The notes under the pieces were generated by a model. It did not search any database. It was not told the origin of the DNA and saw only the letters and a list, made by a program, of their open reading frames with translations. From Lucifuga dentata (taxonomy: Eukaryota > Chordata > Actinopteri > Ophidiiformes > Bythitidae), in assembly GCA_014773175.1 (NCBI GenBank), contig VXCM01000050.1, positions 62,001 to 126,000 of the forward strand: DNA of 64,000 nucleotides, read 5' to 3'. Positions 21,522 to 33,235 of the stretch are shown here, one piece after another. A program made the position numbers and the translations under genes. Within the stretch, counting starts at the first letter, position 1. Each line of letters starts with the position of its first letter.

Positions 21522-24500
21522 NTGTGTGTGTGTGTGTGCGTGTGTGTGTGTGTGAAACCTATAGGTCATATGGTACCTTATACTATATGATGTGTGGGAG
21601 ATACTGCATCAGGACAGTTTGGATGTCACAAAAAAAGTATATGACTATCTTTGTATAATTTTAATAATTATTATCATTTTGCTATAAATCACTGCATTTG
21701 TGCATTTATTTTGGATGTAGGTACATCCACCTATGCAGCCTGCATGTGTTAGTGTTTATGCAAAGATGGAACAAAATAATTGATTTGACTGAGATAACTT
21801 GTGTAGACATGATTAGACTTTTTTTTTACAGTACACAAGTCTGCAGTCATGGAATGTGTGGCAAGTTCTGACTTTGTTCCCTGATAAAGCCAGATTTAAT
21901 CAGAAATATGATAAGAACATCAAGTTTAATAAGACATGACAGAGGCAGAAAAAAGATGTGGGTGCTGCTCAGTTTTTTTTCAAGAAATGCGTATGATACC
22001 CATTTCTGAAATGCATTACTGAAAAGAGCTGCATTAAGGCACCCCAGATCACATATAATAAATACTATTGAACAGTTTGGTCCAGTATGGATCTTTTAGT
22101 TTGGTGAATTTTTTTTTTCTTTTTTTTTATGCTATATGTATTTTGTGTTGGCTTTGGTATCAAAATCACTGTCTGTTCCATAAGATTCTCATGGCTTCTA
22201 TGCTAGCAATTTACATTTTAATAAAGCCATGATTATTAGTAAGAGCATATTGAATACTTCACAAAAGAAAAATCTCTGTCATCTATTGTAAATAAAACAA
22301 AGAAATTAAAACAAGAACAATTAAAAGATTGCTGTACTTAAAATCATACCCTCTGGGAAATTTTAAAAGTATGCTTTAGGCAGTTGACTTTCCCAGGATT
22401 TAATGAGCATTCAAGTGGCTGCCAACCATAACACATCTCTAGTTTGCCAAGATTATGTTGGTAATTATTGGTGGAGCATTTTTTATTTTTCATGAGACAT
22501 CATGTCAGCATGGTGAATGGACACCATGCAACCTTTTCTCCCGAGAATTATGTTCACACAACCCAATAAGAACCTACTCACTACATTGGCACTGGACATT
22601 GCTTATGATCATAAATTATTAATGCACAATAGTTGCATATTAATGTAGTTCTTATGAAACAGGGTTGCACCGCAGCAGGATAAAAACATCCCGTAACTGT
22701 GACTGCTAAATGACTTTGTCATGTCCACAGCACTCAGTTTTACATGCATGAAAATTAAATTTTAGATTAATAGGAATCAAAAGCAGGTAGAAATAAGTTG
22801 TTAAGGTTGAAGAAAGAAGGAACTATTTTCCCCAGTTGGTGCAGGGATTCTTCTTAACCAAAACACAACTTAGAGCTGCAGTCAGCACTGGCTCAATCCT
22901 CAGACCCTTTCCAAGTAATTACTCAGATATTCCTGTGCAGATCCCAGACCATTCTCATCATTTTGCAAGATCTCCTTTGGCATCTTCTGAAAAGGTTATT
23001 TAGCATTGCACTGTGCTAAAAGAAGCCACTTAAAACACACAATACTGGGCTGATCTATCCTTTCTTTCCAAAGCCCCATTTTCATTCCATTATAGAACAG
23101 TGAAAAAAACAGCTATCAGAACAGTATGTTCCAGGATGGATAAACTTTTCCCTTTCTTTCCCGAACACATTTGCATGAGCTTGTCATTGTTTCGCAGGGC
23201 GGTCTTTCAGTTTTAAGGAACCTAACATGTTGCACTGCGCAGTGCATGAGTCAGTTGAGAACAAATTATTCAAAAATTAAAGTCACATTTGTATGCATGT
23301 GTGTCTGTGGCTTTGGTTGTGTGCAAGTTTCAAGACAGTGTATGGGTGGTTTTGTCAAGAATAATATTTTTAAACTTTCCTGTATCCTATATGATTCTTA
23401 TATCCCATTTGTATGAGGGAAAATGGTAAAACACCTAAACTGACACTCTGCTTTTGAGAAAGATTGACTGTCAAGTTGTATCTGTCATAGTTGCCAGTGC
23501 CACCAAAGTAATTAAGATACTGTATTCCCACTCAAGTTACTTTATTACTCTGTTAGATTGCTGGATACCTATAATGATGAGATGAGATGGATAGAGGAGC
23601 TCAAGTTTGTTACTCTGAAGCAGCATAAAATATGGTAGGGTTGGAAACAAGGAAAAAACAGTGTTCTGGCACAATGTGCACTCAGAGGAATCTGGACAAA
23701 CAGGACATTGTGAAACACTGTTTAGAACAGGGACCTCTTAGCTCCCCATGCCAAAATCCACAGATTTCAAGTGGACTTCCATTGTTTACAAGGTTACTTA
23801 GAAACACTCTTTTTATCCCCTCACAGCCCTTAGAATGGAAACTCTTTCATAGCTCACTGGCATGATTGACCAAATCTAAAGCAATGAGTTGATAAAACAC
23901 AGACTAAAATCAATTAAAATGTGAAAGGTTCTTTGTCTTTAGGTATGTGCACAATTAGAACAGAGAATGAGCTTTTGTAAAAGAATGTTTTGGTGAATTT
24001 TAATGAAGCAGGTATTAATTGATTTTTTTTAAAATATATTAACAGGGAGTTAAATGTGTGTAATGTTAAAAGGGTTAGTCATGATGATGAGTCCAACTCT
24101 TTTTGTTTTGATTTTATGTCTCCACGTTGAGCATTAATGCCAATTTGCATGCTGATATCAGATGCAATATAGGAGGTAATTTTTACTTTACAAATTATAA
24201 ACATGGCAGATGCACATGAGATTAAAATCAGATGACCTCCACAAATCACATGAGGTCTCCAGGCAATACTCTTAGTCTACAATACAATAGTATTTTGCAA
24301 AAAGGGCTTGAAGATGTTTTAGTAGCAGAATCATAATGATGAACTAATCAAGGGAGACAGATGAATGAATGGATGATTTGCTTTGTTTTTAGACAACGCT
24401 GACCTAACCTTCTTATTTGTACAAAGAAGGAATAAATAAGATTCTTAATGTAATGATGGACTTTTAGGTATGGATTAAAAATAACATTCCTTTTTGACTT

Positions 24501-27154
24501 ATTGTGTGTGTGAATGGGGAGAAAAATCAGGCTGAGAGGAAAACACTAACAGTCTAATATGGCATTGGCAGGAAATACAGACAGGATGGTGACTGAGCTG
24601 GATCAGACACAACAGGAACTCAGAGATCTCATTGGCTCATAAAAGATCTCGCATAAACCAATAAAAAGCTCCACAGGCAAGACTGGACAGGTCAATCACA
24701 TCTGCAATGATGCCAAAGCTCCAAACCATTGTGCTTGTCAAACAAACCAGAGTATTTCTTGAGTTATGGTCACTCTCCCATATGAAGCTGTCATTTCCTT
24801 AATTAATAGGTCCAGCAGCCTTTTCCCACAATCTCAAAGTTCTTCTGCTCACTTCCTCCATGTGGAAGACTGCCACACATCTGGAGGAGACAAGTCAACT
24901 CTTGCTCCACATTCAATTAGTTTGAAGCTGCTGTCTGAAAATTGCAGAGTTTGTTCAGCCTAGAACAAAATCACAGATTCACAGGAAAGTAAAATGAAAG
25001 TAAAACTTGCCTCTGAAGTGCTTTATCTCATGGCCATTGAATTTTGCACAACATCTTTTTCCTGATAAATAAGAAAATAATTTTAAGCTCTCCTCACTGT
25101 TGTCATTGTGTATTCTCTCTCATAATATGACAAATGGTAAATCCTCTTTCTTGCAAATCTAAACCTTGGATCAGAAAGGAATTCTTTGACCGAATCTGGA
25201 ACTTTTTGTCTTGGAGTCTGAACAAATTTTACTCACTCCTTCAACCCTTGCTACCTGCACTTCACCTGGACCTGGTAATGTCCCACTGTAATGAGTCCAT
25301 TCACAGCTAAAGGGAGAACCCAGAAGAGCTGAAGACCAAAAGGTTGAGGAATGACAATAATACTGCTCAATTATCCCAATGATAGTCATATAGATTTAAG
25401 AATTATAGAGTTCTTTTCATTTATTCTTGTTTTTTGTGTTCTTAATTTTTTAAAATCTTTTTCAACAAACTTAACCTCATAATTTTTTTCTCCTCTCCTT
25501 GTTACATTTAGCAAAAGCACCCCAGGCTGTGTTGCTGACCTTAATAATTGCTCTAATATATGCTTTGCTAGTCCAACTTTGCTAATCCAAATTCATTTTT
25601 AATGTCTTTGGTTTGGTTTTATTCATTATTATTAATGCAATAGCACTAGACCCATAGTTTACATGTATTACACCAATGTGTTCATTCCTTAGAACTTATT
25701 ACTAATGGTGCTATAAACATACAGGCCTTTATGCTTGTAACCATATAGGCCTGGTTTTCTCAACAGTTGCTCATTTTTGCTTTTTTTTTTTTTTTTTTNT
25801 TTTTTTTTTTTTTTTTCAAAAACAACCCAGTTTTTTTTATTTGTCACTCTTTTCTGTTATTCTTCATCTTGCTTGTTTCAGTCATTTAATGTTCATACAC
25901 GTTCTTCTGACTGCTCAGGCACCAACTACTTTGTGTTAACCTTGGTAACAACTTCTTACTAGTCCCCTTTCTATGTTTTATTCACCTCACTACTTAAGTT
26001 TCGGATAAAGAAAAAGGATTTAGCATCAGGCTTACTTAGCAGTACAACCTCAGGTGCGGCAGGCTCATACTGTCACATGTCACACTTTTGACACTAAATT
26101 GCTGATGTTGAGAGTATGAATTCAAAAAATTCAGTCAAAAAAATGTATTAAAACATCACAAGGAAGTTTTTCAAGTTTTGTAAGAGCTTTACATACAAAT
26201 AGTACAGAGTCAAGTAAAATTGTTTCTAAAACAGCTTTAGATAATTACTGATTAACTGCTAAAATAGCAAACAATGTTTCTCAAATGAAGACAGAAGACA
26301 TTTATTTAATCAGAAGCTCTTTACCCAGGTCAGGACAACTTCCTGTATACAGGTCAAAGTGCAGTGGATGGTAAATTAATTAGAAATGATCTTAGCTGGA
26401 AGTCAGAGTTGTGTAAATTTTTGTTATAAATTATTAGCTTCTTGGATATGTAGAGTATTAAAGAAAACTACTTTAAAGATAACTCAATTTATCCTTGTGA
26501 GTGGCAATTTATGAGATGTAGCTCTACTGTACCATGGAAGAACCATAGAAAGTGTGGAAGGTGGACCTGTGAGTGAGGTGGACTCCACACGGGTATTTAG
26601 GACTTTAGCCTTTCTTCCAGCTCAAGCCAGACCCTCTGACACTCAAACTCTCTGCCCCTGTACTTTATCAGCAAAGGAGGGAGATGGGTCCTCTGTTAGA
26701 AGCAGGAATGAGCCATGGGTAGGGAGTTATCACTCAAAAAACTCTCCTTATCCTTTAATAATCCAATTGTGCAAAAATAAAATTACACTAGGAAATCACT
26801 CTTGGTACAGATCTTTAGTTTGATGATGATGGGGTTAGCTACTCACTGTATCAAAAGTAGGTATAGAATGTCACTGCATTTTTTCAGTGTTCATTCAAGT
26901 AAATATTCACGTATTTTATACTAATAAGAATATTTTTCAAGACCCCACCCTACACGTAGAACAATCATCTCCATACATCATATATTCATAGTAGTGGCAG
27001 CAGCTGCATGTTCTGTTCTCCTTGAGCCAATAAAATAAAATATGAAAAAATAATAATTTTAACTTTAATCATTGCAAATACACTAGAAAAAAAATAAACA
27101 TATTGTAGGAAACTTGGGTGTTCAATTTAAAGGCTGACTTTTCACCTTATTGAG

Positions 27155-27197
<43 letters not shown>

Positions 27198-30100
27198 TGG
27201 TCTACTATTAATCTTTGAGTCATATGATGTTGAGAAACACAACTTCTCTACACATACTGTATTTTAAGAAGCATTAATATTTATTCATCTCAGTGTGTGA
27301 ACAGAAGCTAAATTCCTGCTTGAGCTTTGACTTGATTCTCTGATCAGTAATTCAGTTTGTGCTATGGAAAACTAAATTACCCCTAAGATGACAGGTCCAA
27401 ATTGGTGCAATCAAATGCAGTCCATTCTTTGCTTTATATCTTAGTCCTGGAGAACAAAACTCAGTGTACATGGTTGTACATCCCATTTCTAAACCTGAAG
27501 AATAATATGGGTAATGACTATAATCAGGTCATGAGACGATGGGAGATGTGGTAAACAAACAGAGACAAGCAGTTCCTGTCTTTCTTTGTGTTAGCAAATT
27601 CTTTATCAGAACTGGAGTACATGCTGTATCGGTACAGTCTGTTCGAACAGGATGGTTACAGTTTAAGCAAATAAACACAATCCTAAGATTGTCTGACAAC
27701 AGAGGAAGCCAAATAAGATAATACAGCTTGCTCACAGTTTCCTATACTTTAGAACATCGTTACAGCAAAAGTGAGAACTGAACACTGTTTAACACTCTTC
27801 CCTTTCAGTGGTGACTGGTGCATCAGAGGGCATAGGAAGAAAATATGCATTTGAGGTAGGTGATTGTACCACTTGTTTTTTGTACTATGACAAATAAGAC
27901 TTGAACTTGAAAGTGGAAGCCATTTCCAGGTTTCTGTTTTCAAAACTCCTATGATACAAATGTAATAATTTCCAGACCTGAGCAACAAATACAGTATCTG
28001 AATAGTGTTCATGCAAGGACAGATTAGTGTCGCAACTCATCAGCCCTCCATAGAGGTTAATATAATTACTTTAAATATAGTTTGATCCAGGTCTTTCTTT
28101 GGCCATTTATACAGTGCTGTGAAAAAAATCCTGATTTCTTCTCTTTTTGTGTGTATCTCATACTAAACTGTTTCAGATCTTCAAACAATATCTAACATAA
28201 AAAAGGCAACCTGAGTAAACATAAAATACAGTTTATAAATGATAATTTTATTTATTGAAGCAAAAAAAGTTATGTAATAACAACTAAGCCTAGTTACTAA
28301 ATCCTCTAATCTACTAAAATTCATTGATAATTGGTTGGACTAGACACACCCAGACTTGATTCCTTCAAATCTAAACATCACTTCAATAGAACTTTTTCAG
28401 CAATGTGAAGTAGCTAAAAGGTCTCAGCCAGCAGCATACGATGCCTCCATCAAAAGAAATTCCAGAAGAGATGAGGAAGAAGATGATTGAAATATATCAA
28501 TCTGGGAAGGGTTCCAAAGCTGTTTGTAAGACTTTGGGCTCCAAAGAACCACAGTGAGAGCCGTTATCTTCAAATGGAAAGAACTTGGCTCAGTGGTGAA
28601 CCTTCCAAAATTCCTCCAAGAGCAACGACAACTCATCTAGGAAGTCACAAAAGAGCCAAGGACAACATCCAAGGAACTTCAGGCCTCTTTCACCTCAATA
28701 AAGGTCAGAGTTCATGACTCTACTATTAGAAAAATGGCTTCCATGGGAGAGTGGTAGGTGAAAACCACTGCAAACCCAATTTAGCCAAAACACATCTTGA
28801 TGACTCTCAGACCTTTTGGGAGAATGTTCTATAGACAGATGAGTGGAAAGTGGAACTGTGTGGAAGACAGGTCCTGTTACATCTGGCGTAAACCAAACAC
28901 AGCATTCCACAATAACATCATACTTATGGTCAAGCATGGTGGTGGTAGCGTGATGGTGTGGGGTTGCTTTGCTGCTTCAGAGCCAGGGCGACTTGCCATA
29001 ATTAGGGAAATATGAATTCTGCTCTCTACCAGAGAATCCTGAAGGAGAATGTCACGGAGAACGTCAGGTCATCAGTCTATGAGTTGAAGGTCAAGTGCAA
29101 CTGCAGCAAGACAACGATCCAAAGCATAAGAGCAAGTTCATCTCTGAATGGTTCAGAAGGAACAAAATGAAGGTTTTGGAGTGTCCTAGTCAAAGTCCTG
29201 ACTTGATCTCCATTGAGATGCTGTGGCTGGACCTTGAACAGAATTTTTATACTGGAAAATCCTCCAATGTGGCTGAATTAAAGCAATTTTGTAAAGAAAA
29301 TAAAAGAGTGGAACAAAATTCCACCACAGCGATGTGCAAGACTGATTTTGAATTATCAGAAGCGTTTGATTGCAGTTGTTGCTGCTAAATGTGGAACAAC
29401 CAGTTATTGAGTTTAGGGGGTCAATTACTTTTTCACATGATGATGTAGGTGTTAGATACCTTTTTTACTTCAATAAATAAAATTATAATTTAAAAACTGT
29501 ATTTTATGTTTACTCAGGTTGCCTTTGTTTTATGTTNTCAATAAATAAAATTATAATTTAAAAACTGTATTTTATGTTTACTCAGGTTGCCTTTGTTTTA
29601 TGTTAAGTGTTGTTTGAAGATCTGAAACAATATAGTATGAAATAAATTGAAGAAATCAGGAGGGGGTCGAATACTTTTTCACAGCACTGTAACGTGTTGT
29701 CTCTCCATATCCTCTACCACTGCACCACTGCTGCCCCCAGCTGGCTGGACAGGGGATGAACGTGGTTATCCTGAGTAGAACCAAAATGAAACTGGACCAG
29801 GTGGCCAAGGAGATAGGTGAAAAAATAATTTTCTTTATCTCCCTATTGAATCAAGTTTTGACAACATCTTGAGCACAAATATTACTGCTTCTAAATGCTT
29901 TTCATTCTTCATAGGAGATAGTACTGGGAAGAGGGTGAAAGTGATAGCAGCAGACTTCACAGAGGAAAATATCTTCACAGAAATTGAGGATAAGCTTAAG
30001 GACTTGAACATTGGAGTTTTAGGTTAGATTTCATTCCTTCCATTCCTTATCATTTTTTATATCCACGGGCACCTAACAAAAGAAGAAAATCATTCTTTCT

Positions 30101-30755
30101 GATAGTATTGTCTACCTAAATGCTGTGATCTGCCCCCATGAAACTCAAACTTTTTTCTTTTATGCTCTAGTCAACAATGTAGGCATGTTGCCCAACAGCG
30201 TCCCATTCAAGTTTCTTGAGGTTGCAGACCTGGAGCAGGTCAGTGGCGCTCCAGATGTCTGAGTTTTATCATGTGAATGGTGTTGTGAGATTAAGGCATT
30301 AGTTTCACATTAGATCTTGTCATTAGATCTTTAAACTTTCTCACAGCTTTCCACATTTTTACTCTCAGCTGTGCCTGTCTTATAATCTTTTCTGTCCCTC
30401 AATCATTAGTAACAACAGCTTATCTGACCCACGTGTATTTCTGCTTACAGATAATTATCAAGCTGATAAACTGCAATGTCAAGACTATGATGAAGGTAAG
30501 AGTATGCATTTGCTGTTACTGTTTATAAACAAATGATTGCTCTGAACTCTCAGGTATACCTTAAATCTGAAATTATTTGTTTTGTTTTATTAAATGCTAT
30601 TTCAGATGTGCAAAATAATCCTTCCAAGCATGGAGAGCAGGTTTGCAGCACATTTTTCCTTCAAAAAGTGCAAAGTCTATTAAGATAAAACCTTAAGATG
30701 CTGAAAAATATTGAGTTTCTTGCCACAAAGGAAGGTGACAACATTGTTATTATAG

Positions 30756-30792
<37 letters not shown>

Positions 30793-31213
30793 ACCTTCTG
30801 TTTCTACAGAGGGAAAGGAGTGATTCTGAATGTTTCCTCTGGAGTGGCCTGTGTTTCTTTCCCATTATACACCTTGTATGCTGCATCCAAGATGAGTACA
30901 TTATGACCAATACATTCTAATTCCATTAAATCAGTGTTTTATTTACAATTTACAACTACAGAGGAAAGCAAAACATCCAAGTACCTCCTCACCAGCAAGC
31001 CACCAACTCCAGGAAAAATCACAGAAATCCTGACATTTCCAGTCATCTGGTGTGCCACCAGGGGGTGCTTCAGATACCACCGATGAAAGATGTATCACAG
31101 ATTGAGAACCACTGAAATAAATTCATCCTGCAGTCAGCAATACTTGAATTGAATGTATAATGACTGATGCAATAACTTACAGTACATGAATGTGTCCCCG
31201 TATGTGATCATCA

Positions 31214-31253
<40 letters not shown>

Positions 31254-32555
31254 CATCTTTGTTAACCCTACAGATGTTTGTGGAGAGATTTTCTCAAGGT
31301 CTTCAAGCTGAATACAAAAGTAAAGGGATTATTATACAGGTATTAAGACCCAAATTTAAAGTCTTTGAAAGTTATTTACAGAGAGAATGATTTGCTATCA
31401 ACTGACAAGTTGATTGCAAAAAAGTGAAAAGACAACTCCTTAACGCTGACCAGTGCTGGCTATCTGAAACTGGCAAATTAAAAGAAAGGCTAAAATGAGC
31501 AAAAGACAGTAGACATGGACAAATTTTCTTTTTATTTTCCAGTTTCTGATATGGTTTTTTCTTTGAAATTTTGCCTTTATGGCTCACATCACAGGATGCT
31601 AGTCTTAAATACAGTACAGACAACAGATGCTTGATGGAGAGACTTAATGACAGTATAAAACTTCCCATCTGCTGTGATATAGAAGGAGCTCCCTATTTAC
31701 GCAATCAAAGGTCTTTTTTAAATCAACTAGTTCAGCACCCATTCAAAATATGCCTGTTCGGAATGTGTCGGATGTTATGGTGTGCACCGCAGCCTGCCAT
31801 AATTTTGTTCTGCACGTCCTCGTGAGCTAGCTTTGTTTGCTGTAAGGGGTCGGATTGAGACCGTGCCACTGGACCGAAGCATTTGCCGCTATGCCTGGAG
31901 CATATCCTGCCGTGTGGACTACTTTATACCAGCACAGCTCAATTAGAGAACCACTCATCCAAACAACTTCATATGCAACACTGAATGTCCTTGGATCCTC
32001 AGCAATAAACCTGCCAAATATCAACTTCATGGAGTGCCAGATTCTAGAGATACTGGTGCCACAGATGCCACAGACAGACAGAGATTTCTGCCTTTATAGT
32101 TAGATAAAATAAACAAAAGTAGACTTATTTTCTTTGATTCTTGCACAAATAATAGCAGTGACTAAGCAAATATGGTCTATGCATAAAACCATAAAACCAT
32201 TTTGCTCATCTACAAGAAAGCCTATTCTTTCGAGATGGTCCACAACGTTGTTTAAGAGAGAATGAAGTTTGTCTACAGTACTAATAAAGCTTATGCTTCT
32301 ATAGCTCAGTGGTAATTGAATATTATAAAAAAATAGTCTTACACCACTGATCTAGAATAATACCACAATCAAAACATATTGGAGACAATTTAAACAAAAC
32401 AAAACAATCAACAACCTTGGTGATTTCAACGTTTCATTCCAAATTTCATCAATTCTAGTTGCTTTTTTTAAATTTACACTTTTCAACCACCTTCCTGACT
32501 GCTTCTTAAGTAAAATTTTCATTTTCATAGGGATTATGGCCAGCTTCATTCTCCA

Positions 32556-32592
<37 letters not shown>

Positions 32593-32891
32593 ATGTTGTA
32601 ATATATAATTATAAAATATGTATAATAAACGATTGGGAATAAATGTCATCAATGAATACATTTGTGTAAATATCCATGTCATGTTCTCAGGCAGTGGCTC
32701 CGTTTGGGGTCTCCACTCGAATGACAGCGTACGTTAACAACATATTGACTCTGTCAGTGGAGGACTTTGTAAAGAGCTCCCTGCTGTATCTCAGAGCTGG
32801 AGACAAAACATATGGCAGTGTCCGTCACATTGTCCTGGTAAGACTCATGCAAAACCAATGATACTGATACTGATACTAGCCATTAATACTG

Positions 32892-32930
<39 letters not shown>

Positions 32931-32959
32931 TGTGTGTGCCTTGGCTCCANTTAATACTG

Positions 32960-33000
<41 letters not shown>

Positions 33001-33131
33001 TGTGTGTGCCTTGGCTCCAGGGTTGGTTTCTACGGTGTATTCCTCTCAAGATTTTCCATGCAGAGTCTGTGCAACACGGCCTACAAGACTATATCAAAAA
33101 CACAGTCAAGCAGATGTCCACTTCTGCTTAG
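21326..33131 (+). CDS. hsd17b3: 17-beta-hydroxysteroid dehydrogenase type 3 (11 exons, complete)
   Basis: This ER-membrane short-chain dehydrogenase reduces androstenedione to testosterone with NADPH. Coding exons: 21326-21476, 27809-27855, 29741-29816, 29915-30022, 30171-30238, 30451-30495, 30606-30640, 30810-30891, 31274-31339, 32691-32837, 33021-33131. They sum to 936 nt (311 aa plus stop; human HSD17B3 has 310). Visible features are an N-terminal hydrophobic segment (residues 5-27), PKSFFTSMGEWA, the nucleotide-binding TGASEGIG (53-60), NNVGMLPN (from about 129), the catalytic Ser in NVSSG (about 186-187) and the catalytic YAASK (Tyr200, Lys204). The ATG at 21326 was chosen because it gives the expected N-terminus; an in-frame TTG upstream is ignored. 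The start MDLMELFFIF and the PKSFF block favour type 3 over the related type 12. The donor after exon 8 reads AT, not GT (see separate entry). Intron 1 (21477-27808) is 6.3 kb with nothing recognised in it; intron 2 carries a Tc1-like element. Confidence 0.93.
21486..21554. repeat. (TG)n microsatellite directly after hsd17b3 exon 1 donor
   Basis: The TG run starts about ten bases after the GTGAGT donor at 21477 and contains an assembly N at 21522, so its length here is unreliable. Confidence 0.9.
28112..29689 (+). mobile_element. Tc1-like DNA transposon with about 200-bp terminal inverted repeats in hsd17b3 intron 2
   Basis: The ends are CAGTGCTGTGAAAAA at the left and its complement at the right, flanked by a TA duplication (28110-28111 and 29690-29691). 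The inverted repeats extend inward to about 28240 and from about 29485 and include a shared GAAGATCTGAAAC-like inner block, the IR/DR layout of Tc1-like elements. The internal transposase relic on the plus strand begins near 28441 (MPPSKEIPEEMRKKMIEIYQ) and keeps GGGSVMVWGCFA and DNDPKHKSKF with SPDLISIEMLW, the last two catalytic regions, but is broken by stops and shifts. The copy is lengthened by a 67-bp assembly duplication at the N at 29537. It lies in the same orientation as the gene and ends 51 bp before exon 3. Confidence 0.9.
29470..29604. other. Assembly artefact: 67-bp direct duplication around N 29537
   Basis: 29470-29536 is repeated exactly after the N, within the right inverted repeat of the Tc1-like element. 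Confidence 0.9.
30892..30897 (+). other. hsd17b3: Non-canonical AT splice donor after hsd17b3 exon 8
   Basis: Exon 8 ends in the catalytic TCC AAG (Ser-Lys of YAASK) and must join, in phase 0, to exon 9 at 31274 (ATG TTT GTG). The six bases after AAG are ATGAGT, a consensus GTGAGT donor with G to A at +1. No shift of the junction by one to three bases gives a GT..AG pair. Reading through the intron would add Met-Ser-Thr-Leu and then stop, losing the C-terminal third of the enzyme. It could be a real splice mutation, a tolerated AT..AG intron or a base error. Confidence 0.75.
32883..33017. other. Assembly artefact: 67-bp direct duplication around N 32950
   Basis: 32883-32949 is repeated after the N, just before hsd17b3 exon 11. 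The first copy stops one base short of the acceptor AG, so only one acceptor exists. Confidence 0.9.
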
Positions 33132-33229
33132 GATCACATGCAACTTTACATATGGTATTAAAAAAACAACTAGGAAGAACTATGTTAAAAAGTTACTATA
33201 AATGATATTATAACTTTGGAACTACAGTT

Positions 33230-33235
33230 AATAAA
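33230..33235 (+). terminator. hsd17b3: Candidate hsd17b3 polyadenylation signal
   Basis: A canonical AATAAA lies about 100 bases after the hsd17b3 stop codon (TAG at 33129-33131), followed by TG/T-rich sequence within 20 bases, as expected of a cleavage site. It implies a short 3' untranslated region. Confidence 0.55.

Noticed and set aside
32883..33020. Possible duplicated last-exon acceptor in hsd17b3
   Set aside because: The first copy ends before the AG and the copies are identical around an N, so it is an assembly overlap, not an alternative splice site.
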